Counted from the stretch's first letter, positions 26,413-35,285 are shown. The stretch is 64,000 bases of DNA from UBA4660 sp034408895 (GCA_034408895.1 JAWXCI010000034.1:5918-69917); one strand, 5' to 3'. The notes: a model not told the origin generated them from the sequence alone. Program-made: numbers and translations.

Positions 26413-28557
26413 ATGCGACTAAATCCAATCATTTTCAGTGCATATTTCCTGTGTGGCCTCCACCTGCACAGCCAGGACACTTTCCAAAAATCTTTTGTGG
26501 ACACCACAGGCAATGTTCAGGTTTTTGATGCCATTCAAACCAGCGATGGCGGGTACGCTATGGCTGGCTTATCCGGCACCAGCAGCCAACAGATGCTTCT
26601 TGCCAAACTTGATGACTGCGGCAACCTGGAGTGGGCACATACCTACGGAGCCAGCAGCAGCATCAATAATGTGAACATCCGTGTGATGGAAACAACAGAC
26701 AATACGCTGGTGATGCTCAATAACAGTGGCGCTTACTTCAGCAACACAATGGATGTGGTGCTCGTACGCACCATGCTGGATGGTACTCTTATCTGGCAAA
26801 AAGAATATGGAGGAACGGGGAACGACATTGGTAACTCATTGATAGAAACAGCCGATGGAAACTATGCGGTGGCGGGTGGCACAAGCGCCTTCGGATCTGA
26901 TGAAGGCTCGGGTTATGATGATGCCATGGTGATGAAAATTGCACCGGATGGAACCGTTCTCTGGTCAAAAACATTTGGGAATTCCACCGCTTATGACGAT
27001 GCTTATTCCGTGGCCGAAGACCCGGCCGACAGCAGCCTGGTAATTGGAGGACGATACATTGTCAACGGAACTTTCTATTCCTTTATGCTGAAAACCGATG
27101 GGGATGGCAACCAGCAATGGCTTCGTGCTTATGGCCGCGACAATCATGGCAATTTCGGGTATACTGTGATGGTGGACACGCAAGGCGATTACGTTCTGGC
27201 AGGGAGCACAACCACCTTGGGTAGCGACTTCACTTCCTATGGCGACCCCTTTGTTGTGAAGGCTGATCCATTAACTGGCGACACATTGTGGATAAAAGTA
27301 TACCCGCCTTCGGATAATAGTTTTGACAATGCCTCAGCAATTTTGGAAGAGCCAAATGGCAACTATGCAATTGCGGTGGCCACCGCTTCTTACTCGTCAT
27401 TCACAGTTGGATTTGTTCCCAACAAACACGGCTTGTTGCGCATTTCGCCCAGTGGCGGGGCACTGGTGGAAGCAAAGATTTTCAATCAGGGAGGTTCGCA
27501 TTACCCCTTTCTGCGAAAAGCTGATGCAGGAGGATATGTGTATTCCGGTTTTGGAAACCAGTACACCAGTCCCTGTTGCAATTTCGAACCGCTGCTCATT
27601 CGCACCGATGATGATTTCGATAGTGGTTGCAATGAAAACGATGTCACTTCATTAACCGGAACAGAGGTGGGAACGTGGCAGGTGGAAACTCCACCATTTA
27701 CTGAAGGAACAGGCTACAGCGCTGCTGATTTTACCGGGCAGGCCGATTACGCATTCACTTCCATCAACACTTTGTGTGCGAGTTCAGAACCCATAGTGGC
27801 GGACTTCGGTTGGGCGGGCAATTGTATGAATGACAGCATTCCTTTCACGGATTTAAGTACCGGTGATATCACCGCGTGGCTATGGGATTTTGGAAATGGC
27901 GAAACGAGCACGGAACAAAACCCATCTACAGTTTTTGATGACAACACCAGCTATGAGGTGGTGCTTACAGTAAGTGATGGTTGCGTTATTTCAACCCTTG
28001 CACAGGACGTGGTTATTGCGTTTGAAGCCATGGCTGATGCCGGCCCTGATATGGAGGTGATAGAAGGAGAAGAGGTTACTATTGGTGGTTCTCCCACCGG
28101 CCCCAACAGCGCCAGTTTTCTGTGGATGCCGCCTAATTCTTTGGATAGCAACATTCTTCCCAATCCTGATGCCTACCCCACATTGACCACCCAGTATGTG
28201 GTGACTGTGACCATGTCGAACGGATGTTATGATACCGATACAGTGCTTGTAATCGTTCTTGAAAAACCACCGGTGGATACTTCCGGAAGTTTGTTTATCC
28301 CCAATATTTTTTCGCCCAACTATGATGGCACCAATGATTTACTGTGGGTGTATGGCGGGCCGTTTACTGAATTTCATCTCGAGATTTTCAATCGGTGGGG
28401 CGAGAAGGTTTTTGAATCTGACAATCAGTTTAGCGCCTGGGACGGCAAGTATCGTGGAATGCAGGCACAGGCCGGAGTTTATTATTTCAAGTTGAACCTG
28501 GGTTCAACCGGGGGCACTTCATCCACACAAACAGGGAATATCACATTATTGAGATAA
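26413..28557 (+). CDS. Secreted protein with PKD domain and T9SS type B (CHU_C) sorting domain
   Basis: A 714-residue exported protein (signal peptide about residues 1-20, LCGLHLHSQD). Residues about 25-350 are SBBP-like propeller repeats (GTGNDIGNSLIETADGNYAVAGGTSAFG, DSSLVIGGRYIVNG). A PKD domain follows (about 460-540: DFGWAGNCMNDSIPFTDLSTGDITAWLWDFGNGETSTEQNPS). The C-terminus is the gliding-motility-associated type B domain (FIPNIFSPNYDGTNDLLWVYG, LEIFNRWGEKVFES, WDGKYRGMQAQAGVYYFKL), which directs secretion through the type IX system. The next gene, 5 bp downstream, is PorP/SprF-like, a common pairing for type B cargo. The propeller resembles the broken fragment at 13849-14160. Confidence 0.9.
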   Translation: MRLNPIIFSAYFLCGLHLHSQDTFQKSFVDTTGNVQVFDAIQTSDGGYAMAGLSGTSSQQMLLAKLDDCGNLEWAHTYGASSSINNVNIRVMETTDNTLVMLNNSGAYFSNTMDVVLVRTMLDGTLIWQKEYGGTGNDIGNSLIETADGNYAVAGGTSAFGSDEGSGYDDAMVMKIAPDGTVLWSKTFGNSTAYDDAYSVAEDPADSSLVIGGRYIVNGTFYSFMLKTDGDGNQQWLRAYGRDNHGNFGYTVMVDTQGDYVLAGSTTTLGSDFTSYGDPFVVKADPLTGDTLWIKVYPPSDNSFDNASAILEEPNGNYAIAVATASYSSFTVGFVPNKHGLLRISPSGGALVEAKIFNQGGSHYPFLRKADAGGYVYSGFGNQYTSPCCNFEPLLIRTDDDFDSGCNENDVTSLTGTEVGTWQVETPPFTEGTGYSAADFTGQADYAFTSINTLCASSEPIVADFGWAGNCMNDSIPFTDLSTGDITAWLWDFGNGETSTEQNPSTVFDDNTSYEVVLTVSDGCVISTLAQDVVIAFEAMADAGPDMEVIEGEEVTIGGSPTGPNSASFLWMPPNSLDSNILPNPDAYPTLTTQYVVTVTMSNGCYDTDTVLVIVLEKPPVDTSGSLFIPNIFSPNYDGTNDLLWVYGGPFTEFHLEIFNRWGEKVFESDNQFSAWDGKYRGMQAQAGVYYFKLNLGSTGGTSSTQTGNITLLR

Positions 28558-28562
28558 ACAAA

Positions 28563-29582
28563 ATGAAACGAACCTTTCTTCTGTTTGGCACTGTGCTTCT
28601 TCTTGCAGTCTGCAGCTTGGCACAGGATGTACACCTATCTCAATTTCAGAATGCACCCCTGCTAATGAACCCTGCATCCACCGGGGATTTCAGCGGGCTG
28701 ATACGTGGCGGGGTTTCTTTTCGCGACCAGTGGGGAGTGCTGGGAGCTGGCTTCACCAGTTACCTGATGTATGCGGACTACCGACCTGGAGAAGACGAAA
28801 ACACCCATACTGTACCCTATTCATTTGGTGTGGTGACTGCTCGCGATAAGGCAGGTGATTTAGGCTTCGGCAATATGACCATTAAACTTTCTGCTTCCAA
28901 AGAAGTGAAGCTGAGCGCAAGGCGGAAACTGTGCATGGGGCTGCAATTGGGAGTTATACAATCCAGTATTGACCTGGCGGGCTACCAGTGGGGTAGCCAA
29001 TACGATGGGCAAAACTGGAACTCGTCATTTGCGGGAGAGATTGTTACCATTCCGAAAGTGACCAGCATGGATGCGGGTGCCGGAATGATTTACACCAAGA
29101 GCATAGGCCAAAGCACATTGTCGGCAGGTGATATGCGCTTCATTAGTATTGGGTTGGCAGCGCATCATCTTAACCGCCCCAAACTGGCTTTTGATCCATT
29201 GGACATGAACCGCATTCCAGTGCGTTATTCCGGGCATTTTCAGGGAGTGTTTGGAGTGGAGAATACGTTGTATTCCTTCCAACCCATGGGCTTGGTCCAA
29301 TGGCAAAAGGGCGCGATGGAAGCCGCGGCAGGTTGCAATTTGCGCATCCGGCTTAAAGAGGCTTCGCGTTATACTGGACTTGTAAAGCCCAGCATTTTCG
29401 GCTTTGGGCTTATGTACCGCTATGGTGATGCCATTTGTCCTACCTTCCTTTACGACAACCAGACTATTTCTTTTTATGCCACGTATGATTTCAACATCTC
29501 TTCATTAAGAGAGGTAACTCATACTTATGGCGCCATGGAAATCACCCTTCGTTACATCATAGCAGGGGCGAGGAGGCAGTAA
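28563..29582 (+). CDS. PorP/SprF family type IX secretion outer-membrane protein
   Basis: A 339-residue beta-barrel protein: signal peptide to about residue 20 (LLAVCSLAQD), then the family opening VHLSQFQNAPLLMNPASTG. Later come GGVSFRDQWGVLG and repeated amphipathic strands, including LSAGDMRFISIGLAAHHLNRP. PorP/SprF proteins help retain or export partner cargo with type B C-terminal domains. It lies 5 bp after such a cargo gene, so the two almost certainly form one transcript and one functional pair. Confidence 0.9.
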   Translation: MKRTFLLFGTVLLLAVCSLAQDVHLSQFQNAPLLMNPASTGDFSGLIRGGVSFRDQWGVLGAGFTSYLMYADYRPGEDENTHTVPYSFGVVTARDKAGDLGFGNMTIKLSASKEVKLSARRKLCMGLQLGVIQSSIDLAGYQWGSQYDGQNWNSSFAGEIVTIPKVTSMDAGAGMIYTKSIGQSTLSAGDMRFISIGLAAHHLNRPKLAFDPLDMNRIPVRYSGHFQGVFGVENTLYSFQPMGLVQWQKGAMEAAAGCNLRIRLKEASRYTGLVKPSIFGFGLMYRYGDAICPTFLYDNQTISFYATYDFNISSLREVTHTYGAMEITLRYIIAGARRQ

Positions 29583-29686
29583 CAATTTCAGATTCGAGAT
29601 TTCAGATTCCTGATTGGCGCCTTACGTGTGTTGAGAATATGGAATCTGAAATTGACACTACTACATTCGCCCACAAAATTTTTTCC

Positions 29687-31075
29687 ATGAACTTTGATGT
29701 TATTGTATTAGGTAGCGGCCCCGGTGGTTATGTAGCCGCCATCCGCGCATCGCAACTCGGATTAAAAACTGCTATTGTGGAGCGTGAAGCTCTTGGCGGT
29801 ATTTGTTTGAACTGGGGTTGTATCCCAACGAAAGCTTTGCTGAAGAGTGCTTCTGTTTTCGAATACATCAATCACGCAAAAGATTACGGGATAGATGTCG
29901 CATCGCCTAAAGCGAATTTTTCTTCCATTGTAAAACGCAGTCGCACGGTAGCAGATGGCATGAGCAAGGGGGTGCAATTCCTGATGAAGAAAAACAAGAT
30001 TGAAGTGATGATGGGAACCGGAAAAATTCTGGCAGGAAAAAAAATTGAATTGACGGATGCTGCCGGCAAGAAGACGGAATACTCAGCAAATCATATCATC
30101 ATTGCGACTGGTGGACGCTCTCGCGAATTGCCCGCACTAAAACAGGATGGCAAAAAAATAATTGGATACCGCGAAGCAATGGTGCTGCCTGAAATACCCA
30201 AGAGTATGGTGGTGGTGGGCAGTGGTGCCATCGGGGTTGAGTTTGCATATTTCTACAACACGCTTGGCACCAAAGTGACCATTGTGGAATTTCTACCAAG
30301 CATTGTTCCGGTGGAAGATGATGATGTGTCAAAGGCGTTGGCGAAATCTTTCAAAACAGCGGGCATTGATATTATGACCAATGCTGAAGTGACCAAAGTG
30401 GACACTGCGGGAAAGGGATGCAAAGTGACCGTGAAAGAAGCCTCGGGCGAAAAAGTGCTGGAGTGCGATGTGGTGCTCTCCGCTGTGGGTGTGGTTGCGA
30501 ATATTGAAAACATAGGGTTGGAGGATGTGGGCATCGTTACAGACAAAGGAAAAATCGTTACCGACAAATTCTACAAAACCAATATCCCCGGATATTATGC
30601 TATTGGTGATTGCACTCCCGGCCAGGCCCTTGCTCACGTGGCAAGTGCCGAAGGAATTACCTGCGTGGAGGCCATTGCAGATCATCATCCCCAACCCATT
30701 GATTACGGCAACATTCCGGGATGCACTTATTGCTCACCAGAAATAGCAAGTGTGGGTATGACGGAAAAGGCGTGCGTGGAAAAAGGCATTGAAATCAAAG
30801 TAGGAAAATTCCCTTTCACCGCATCGGGCAAAGCAAGCGCTTCAGGGCATAAGGAAGGTTTTGTGAAACTGATTTTCGATGCCAAATACGGTGAACTGCT
30901 GGGCGCGCACATGATTGGCGCAAACGTTACCGAGATGATTGCCGAATGTGTGGCACTGCGCAAACTGGAAACCACCGGCATGGAAATTATCAAGACCATA
31001 CACCCGCACCCCACCATGAGCGAAGCCATAATGGAAGCTGCCGCTGCGGCTTACGGGGAGGTGATACATCTTTGA
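29687..31075 (+). CDS. lpdA: Dihydrolipoyl dehydrogenase (E3)
   Basis: A 462-residue flavoprotein disulfide reductase. FAD site VIVLGSGPGGYVAAIRA at the N-terminus, redox-active disulfide GGICLNWGCIPTKALL (CxxxxC), NAD site VVVGSGAIGVEFAYFY, second FAD motif YAIGDCTPGQALAHVASAEG, and C-terminal His-Glu pair HPHPTMSEAIMEA. It reoxidises lipoyl groups in 2-oxoacid dehydrogenase and glycine cleavage complexes. The open frame extends to 29639, but those 16 residues come from a repeat-like intergenic stretch (inverted TTTCAGATTCC / GGAATCTGAAA), so the ATG at 29687 is chosen. No E1 or E2 gene is adjacent. Confidence 0.95.
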   Translation: MNFDVIVLGSGPGGYVAAIRASQLGLKTAIVEREALGGICLNWGCIPTKALLKSASVFEYINHAKDYGIDVASPKANFSSIVKRSRTVADGMSKGVQFLMKKNKIEVMMGTGKILAGKKIELTDAAGKKTEYSANHIIIATGGRSRELPALKQDGKKIIGYREAMVLPEIPKSMVVVGSGAIGVEFAYFYNTLGTKVTIVEFLPSIVPVEDDDVSKALAKSFKTAGIDIMTNAEVTKVDTAGKGCKVTVKEASGEKVLECDVVLSAVGVVANIENIGLEDVGIVTDKGKIVTDKFYKTNIPGYYAIGDCTPGQALAHVASAEGITCVEAIADHHPQPIDYGNIPGCTYCSPEIASVGMTEKACVEKGIEIKVGKFPFTASGKASASGHKEGFVKLIFDAKYGELLGAHMIGANVTEMIAECVALRKLETTGMEIIKTIHPHPTMSEAIMEAAAAAYGEVIHL

Positions 31076-31123
31076 GGCTGGGCGAAGAGTATCTCTGCAA
31101 TTGTCCTATTAAAAACTAGCACA

Positions 31124-31357
31124 ATGACAGTAGCCAAACTTCGCTCGCGCCTGGGTAAGTTCGTTGACCAGGCGGAGGACATAAACTAACAGGCGATCTA
31201 TATCCTGACTGTTGAGCAGTTCGAAAATTATATTCCACTGGATTGTCTTTTGTGCGGAAAATCTTTGATAAAATCCTGCCCTTTACTGTGTAAAACCGTT
31301 GCATTTTGGTTTCTCCCTGAAAGCATCCCGACAGCTATTGGAACTGCAGTGCGTTGA
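31124..31357 (+). pseudogene. Remnant of a small antitoxin-like gene
   Basis: ATG 31124 opens MTVAKLRSRLGKFVDQAEDIN and hits a stop at 31187. The same frame then continues QAIYILTVEQFENYIP and stays open to 31357, but drifts into sequence unlike a protein. The first part resembles short helical addiction-module antitoxins of Bacteroidota, where LQAIYxLxxE normally follows directly. This looks like a broken gene with an internal stop. No toxin gene is nearby. The identification rests on short similarity recalled from memory and is tentative. Confidence 0.35.
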
Positions 31358-31460
31358 TGTATGTGAAGGAAACCACAAAAGCAAAGTGCTGGGCAGGCAT
31401 GCAGTCCTGTGTGGACAACTGAGAAAAGAATTTTTCCCAAAAGCGATTGACATAACACAC

Positions 31461-31503
31461 AAAAACCCCATCACCTTCATTAATAAAAGATGATGGGGTT
31501 TTT
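31461..31503. terminator. Bidirectional terminator
   Basis: AAAAACCCCATCA and TGATGGGGTTTTT arms around an AT-rich loop give A/T-flanked stems for both strands. It separates the 31.1-31.4 kb remnant from the minus-strand gene at 31576. The rest of 31190-31575 shows no gene; a degraded palindrome (CATCCCGACAGCTATTGG) is at about 31322. Confidence 0.75.
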
Positions 31504-31575
31504 AGACTTTTTGAAAAAGCCCCAGGCAATTTATGCAAACTGCCGATTGCCGTTTACCAATTGCCTTTTGCGTTT

Positions 31576-31830
31576 TTATTCCTCCGCTTTCTCTTTTTTC
31601 TTGCGAGCGGGTTTGCGGGCGCTCACCCACTCATGGTTTAAGTGTTCGCCCATTATCACCACATCTTTACCAGGAAGTTCTCGGTACCTCTCAGCGGTAA
31701 TGTGCATGTCTTCTTCTGTGTTGCTGTGCATCATCACAAGCACACCCCTGCTTTTTACGCTTACATAGTATCCGTTTTTTAACCGTGGAGGCTGTGCCGA
31801 TGGACGCCCCAATTTCGCTTTTGTAATCAT
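31576..31830 (-). CDS. Small basic hypothetical protein with AT-hook-like start
   Basis: An 84-residue protein, MITKAKLGRPSAQPPRLKNGYYVSVKSRG at the N-terminus and a basic tail (SARKPARKKKEKAEE). GRPSAQPPR resembles an AT-hook, and the KNGYYVSV / GVLVMMHSNTEEDM / GKDVVIMGEH pattern fits a small beta-rich Bacteroidota-specific family of unknown role. A nucleoid or DNA-binding function is plausible but unproved. The start at 31830 is chosen over 31863 because the preceding residues look unrelated. It is divergent from ctaB. Confidence 0.6.
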   Translation of the reverse strand: MITKAKLGRPSAQPPRLKNGYYVSVKSRGVLVMMHSNTEEDMHITAERYRELPGKDVVIMGEHLNHEWVSARKPARKKKEKAEE

Positions 31831-32182
31831 GCAACGAAAGTAAGGCATGTTGGCAAAGGGCAATCAACATGAGAAGCATTTTAAATAGCCTTGAGGTGTT
31901 AATCAATGAATTTTTAAACAGGTGCTGCCGACTTTGGCAAGTTTCGATTCCCTTCTTGTCAAGAGCAATGTGTGCCGTTTTTGGATGCTGGCATTCCCCC
32001 TCAAATCAAGCATATTGTAAAGGCAAAAACTCACTATCTGAAAGAGTTGCGCGATTACCTGCTGGATTTGAAAGAAGTATCCACGAAAGCTTCTTGCATA
32101 CAGAAAAAAGGAAAAAGAAAAAGTTAGCACTACTACTCTTGACTCGACACATGTTCCTATCGTCACATTGTGAGATCAGAAC

Positions 32183-32190
32183 TAAATTCG
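32183..32190 (+). promoter_or_regulatory. -7 promoter box for ctaB
   Basis: TAAATTCG followed by CACCG fits the local TAnnTTYG pattern. It lies 27 bp before the TTG at 32217 and downstream of the ATG at 32151, so it favours the TTG start. The 31869-32150 stretch upstream shows no convincing gene. Confidence 0.4.
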
Positions 32191-32216
32191 CACCGCAAAA
32201 AAATTTCCCCATCATC

Positions 32217-33122
32217 TTGGAATCTGCAAAAACCATCACCACCACCCATCCTGCATTTGTACTCAAGGCAAGAGCCGTGGCCGAGTTGTTCAAACTAAGG
32301 CTTGCATTTCTTGTTGTAGTATCCGCTGTGCTCGGTTACCTCACGGGAGCAGCAACGGTGAGTGGAGGCGATCTCATTATTTTATGCGCAGGAGGCTTCT
32401 TGCTGACGGGTGGCAGCAACGGCCTTAATCAGGTGTGGGAGCGCAACTGGGACAAACTAATGCAGCGAACCATGAACCGCCCGCTGCCCACCTCGCGGCT
32501 CTCTATTAATGAAGCAGTAATAATGTCGGTGGCAGCAGGAGCTTCTGGTATTCTGCTTTTGTGGAGCATCAACACCGCAAGTGGAGTGCTTGGCCTTATG
32601 GCGTTTTTCATGTACGTCTTCATCTACACCCCCATGAAGAGGATTTCTGGACTTGCAGTATTTGTAGGGGCGATACCAGGAGCCATCCCGCCCATGCTTG
32701 GCTACGTGGCCGCCACCAATTCGTATGGCATCGAAGCAGGAAGTTTGTTCGCGATGCAGTTCATGTGGCAGTTCCCGCATTTCTGGGCAATAGCTTGGGT
32801 GCTGCACGATGATTATCAACGAGCAGGCTACCAGCTGCTTCCACTTAAAGAGGGAAGAACAAAGCGTTCAGCCTACATCATTTTGCTCTACACATTATTT
32901 CTTGTTCCAGTAAGCCTTATGCCGTGGGTGCTTCCATTGGATGCTCCTGTTACAGGAAACATCGCTATGGTTGCGGCTGTTATTGCTGGTAGTGTAATGG
33001 TGTATTACGCTCTGCAACTGTCACGAACCTTGGAAATACGTGATGCCCGCAAGCTCATGTTCACGTCCTTCTTTTATCTGCCTGTGGTGCAGGTTTTTTA
33101 CTGGTTGGATAAAACGGTGTGA
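32217..33122 (+). CDS. ctaB: Heme o synthase (protoheme IX farnesyltransferase)
   Basis: A 301-residue UbiA-type prenyltransferase with about nine membrane helices. It has FKLRLAFLVVVSAVLGYLTG and the first Asp-rich region NGLNQVWERNWDKLMQRTMNRPLPTSRLS, where the usual NxxxDxxxD is represented by NQVWERNWD. Later it has YTPMKRISGLAVFVGAIPGAIPPMLGYVAA and MWQFPHFWAIAWVLHDDYQRAGYQLLP. It adds farnesyl to heme b to give heme o for the terminal oxidase encoded around it. The start is uncertain: TTG 32217 gives the usual length of about 300, while ATG 32151 would add 22 residues. It heads the oxidase accessory cluster. Confidence 0.9.
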   Translation: MESAKTITTTHPAFVLKARAVAELFKLRLAFLVVVSAVLGYLTGAATVSGGDLIILCAGGFLLTGGSNGLNQVWERNWDKLMQRTMNRPLPTSRLSINEAVIMSVAAGASGILLLWSINTASGVLGLMAFFMYVFIYTPMKRISGLAVFVGAIPGAIPPMLGYVAATNSYGIEAGSLFAMQFMWQFPHFWAIAWVLHDDYQRAGYQLLPLKEGRTKRSAYIILLYTLFLVPVSLMPWVLPLDAPVTGNIAMVAAVIAGSVMVYYALQLSRTLEIRDARKLMFTSFFYLPVVQVFYWLDKTV

Positions 33123-33631
33123 TGAGGATGAGAAAAATTATCTGCTGCATTCCCAAAAATTATTGGGTAGAGAAGGCGCGAAGAATATTTACAACACTAT
33201 TGCCTATTGTTTCGGCATCGCTTTTCTCCACGTTCACTTTGGGTCAAGATGAAACAAGTAAATTGTGCAATGAAGAAGCAATCATTAAGAGCGATACCAT
33301 CAGGATTTATATCCTATGGGATTGCACTGCATCTTTTGGTTATGAAGAAATAGAGTTGACCCGGTTTCACAAAGGATGGTACAAGGTGCATTGCAGCAAC
33401 TCGTGGGCCGATGTGGTAAAAAGGAGTATTTACAAAAACAGAATTAAAAAAGCGTGGAAGATTTTTACGGCAATGGATAATTTCGAGCAAACCGATTACT
33501 TCCACCCTCGGGTTGAAATTGATTTATCCACAAATAAATGCAGCATACAGCGTTTCCCGGAAAATTGTGATGATACAAAACCAGTTATCCAAATGAAACA
33601 CGGTTTGAAAATCTGGGCGCACGAAAAATGA
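33122..33631 (+). CDS. Hypothetical exported protein
   Basis: A 169-residue protein whose ATG overlaps the ctaB stop by one base, so it is probably co-transcribed. A basic N-terminus and a hydrophobic stretch (IFTTLLPIVSASLFSTFTLGQ) suggest a signal peptide or anchor with cleavage near residue 43. The mature part contains scattered cysteines and YEEIELTRFHKGWYKVHCSNSWADVVKR. No family was recognised. It is not part of the usual oxidase cluster in this phylum and may be a late insertion between ctaB and the first subunit III gene. Confidence 0.5.
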   Translation: MRMRKIICCIPKNYWVEKARRIFTTLLPIVSASLFSTFTLGQDETSKLCNEEAIIKSDTIRIYILWDCTASFGYEEIELTRFHKGWYKVHCSNSWADVVKRSIYKNRIKKAWKIFTAMDNFEQTDYFHPRVEIDLSTNKCSIQRFPENCDDTKPVIQMKHGLKIWAHEK

Positions 33632-33692
33632 AACCACCAAACGCTAAGTGAAACACGTAGTGAAAATCTGGAAATAAAAAACACAAGAAAAA

Positions 33693-34484
33693 ATGTCGAA
33701 ACCAACCGATGCCAGTCGCCCTAAACGCATGGACGTTTTTGCAGAACATCCCCCCGAGGTAAAAATCCGCACTAAGAAGATGATGATGTACCTCGTCATG
33801 TTTGCCATTGTGATGCTCTTTGCCGGCCTCACCAGTGTGGTGCTGGTAAGTGGCGAAAGCATGTACTGGGTGCATGTGGTTCCGCCAAAAGTGTTGTGGG
33901 CAAGCAATACTATTGTGCTGCTGTCCAGCATCACTATGATAATGGCAGTGCGAAAAATAAAAGCGGGAAACAAACCGGCAGCCATTGGATTCATTACATC
34001 CACTTTTTTACTTGGCATCGCATTTTGTATTACGCAAAGCGCGGGATGGAAAAATCTTTCGTCAAAAGGATTGGGTGTAACCATTTCTATGAACGAACAG
34101 GGATTGAAAAAAGCCCGATGGAATTCGCTGGACCAGATAACCGGTGAGTACGGAAAGGACTACACCATACGTTACCACGGTCGCACCCTTGTGCATGATG
34201 GAAACCATTACTTCGACCCGGGCGATGAGCTTAAAGCCACACCGCTCACATCAAAATTTCGCGAAAAATTCAACATCACCGGAGCGCTCATCTGCATTCT
34301 CATTTTCCTTCACATTGCCCACCTTATACTCGGTCTCATTTATCTGTGCATAAACATGGTTCGCACCTGGACAGGCATCATTCATAAAGACAACTGGATA
34401 AGCCTTCATGCCGGGGGCATGTACTGGCATTTCATGGGAATACTTTGGCTGTACCTGTTCTTCTTTTTGTTTTTTCTATACTAG
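33693..34484 (+). CDS. Cytochrome c oxidase subunit III-like protein (first copy)
   Basis: A 263-residue heme-copper oxidase subunit III family protein with five hydrophobic helices: MMMYLVMFAIVMLFAGLTSVVLV, VLWASNTIVLLSSITMIMAV, IGFITSTFLLGIAFCITQ, ITGALICILIFLHIAHLILGLIYL and GMYWHFMGILWLYLFFFLFFLY. An extra-membrane loop of about 85 residues separates helices 3 and 4. Bacteroidota often carry two adjacent subunit III genes after ctaB; the second copy here is at 35527. It supports the stability and proton uptake of the caa3/aa3-type oxidase; subunits I and II are not in the window. Confidence 0.88.
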   Translation: MSKPTDASRPKRMDVFAEHPPEVKIRTKKMMMYLVMFAIVMLFAGLTSVVLVSGESMYWVHVVPPKVLWASNTIVLLSSITMIMAVRKIKAGNKPAAIGFITSTFLLGIAFCITQSAGWKNLSSKGLGVTISMNEQGLKKARWNSLDQITGEYGKDYTIRYHGRTLVHDGNHYFDPGDELKATPLTSKFREKFNITGALICILIFLHIAHLILGLIYLCINMVRTWTGIIHKDNWISLHAGGMYWHFMGILWLYLFFFLFFLY

Positions 34485-34947
34485 ACCATGGAGCCAGACC
34501 CGTCCCCCTATTTCACTTTCTCACTGGTACCCCTCACCACATTGAATCCAATTTTCCGGTAGCCATTTCCTTCTTTGTTGATTCCGGGAAAAGAACCTAT
34601 TTCCATCCTGTATGATGACCAGCCCATAAATAGACCTCTTTCAAAATTCACCCTTCGGTTTGGTTGGAATTAAATTGGAGGAAATTTCAACCCCAAGCAG
34701 CGGGATGAAATTATTAGTTGTGCCTTTTGAAACATCTTCGATATACATTTTGATGGTGGCGATGGAATGATGACCATTTACGGGCTAGTAAATTTACTTC
34801 TAATCTACATTATTTTATTTTCTATTTACTTTTCTTGACTACTAATTTACTATTCACTATTTCTACCTCTCGTTTTCCGATGTTAAATTTCTAGATAGTT
34901 ACATCTCACTTACAGTATTTGTTTACAACACTACTTTATTTTATTAT

Positions 34948-34964
34948 TAAACCATGATGGTTTA
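34948..34964. promoter_or_regulatory. Operator-like palindrome before the 84-residue gene
   Basis: TAAACCATGATGGTTTA has perfect 8-bp arms around one central base. It covers the -33 side of the promoter at 34978-34985, a position suited to repression. Confidence 0.5.
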
Positions 34965-34977
34965 CAACTAAATTACG

Positions 34978-34985
34978 TAAATTTG
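34978..34985 (+). promoter_or_regulatory. -7 promoter box for the 84-residue gene
   Basis: TAAATTTG is a perfect TAnnTTTG match, 36 bp before the ATG at 35022. Confidence 0.5.
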
Positions 34986-35021
34986 CATCGAACCTCCTGA
35001 AACGGTCTAAATACTTGAAAA

Positions 35022-35276
35022 ATGGCACAATTTATTACCGATGAGGAAGCTCAAAACCTGGGGGCAGTGCCCATGCACGGGCGCAAATCTGCCATTCGCA
35101 TACTTATAGAAATAATGGAGGTGGGGCAACAACTGCACGTAACACGCAGCGAATGGCGCTGGAAACACAACCCGCTAAAAACGCTGGTGGACCGCGTGGC
35201 CAAAAAAACGGGACACCGTTTTACTACTTATAATGTACTGGGCCGCGGGGCTTGGATAGTGAAAAGGGAGGAGTAG
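35022..35276 (+). CDS. Small hypothetical basic protein
   Basis: An 84-residue protein: MAQFITDEEAQNLGAVPMHGRKSAIRILIEIMEVGQ, then LHVTRSEWRWKHNPLKTLVDRVAKKTGHRFTTYNVLGRGAWIVKREE. The second part (SEWxxKxNPLxxLVxRxAKKTGxRFxxxxxLGRGAWIVKR) resembles small Bacteroidota proteins of unknown function, often in accessory DNA. No known DNA-binding motif is certain, but it is basic and preceded by a strong palindrome overlapping its promoter, which would fit autoregulation. It lies inside the segment that interrupts the oxidase cluster. Confidence 0.6.
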   Translation: MAQFITDEEAQNLGAVPMHGRKSAIRILIEIMEVGQQLHVTRSEWRWKHNPLKTLVDRVAKKTGHRFTTYNVLGRGAWIVKREE

Positions 35277-35285
35277 ATTCGCGGG

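Larger units (their letters stand above)
34485..35021. other. 537-bp gene-free stretch splitting the oxidase cluster, with gene remnants
   Basis: No intact gene. On the minus strand two short open stretches occur: about 34787-34641 (VNGHHSIATIKMYIEDVSKG, then FIPLLGVEISSNLIP) and 34642-34508 (ERGLFMGWSSYRMEIGSF, ending KIGFNVVRGTSEKVK), in different frames. They read like decayed coding sequence; the second ending recalls the GFRVVR end of formylglycine-generating-enzyme-like proteins, but this is weak. The last 250 bases are markedly AT-rich compared with the surroundings. Confidence 0.4.

Noticed and set aside
29639..29686. Longer start for lpdA
   Set aside because: The added residues are encoded by an inverted-repeat intergenic stretch (TTTCAGATTCC / GGAATCTGAAA), and the FAD motif normally lies near the very N-terminus.
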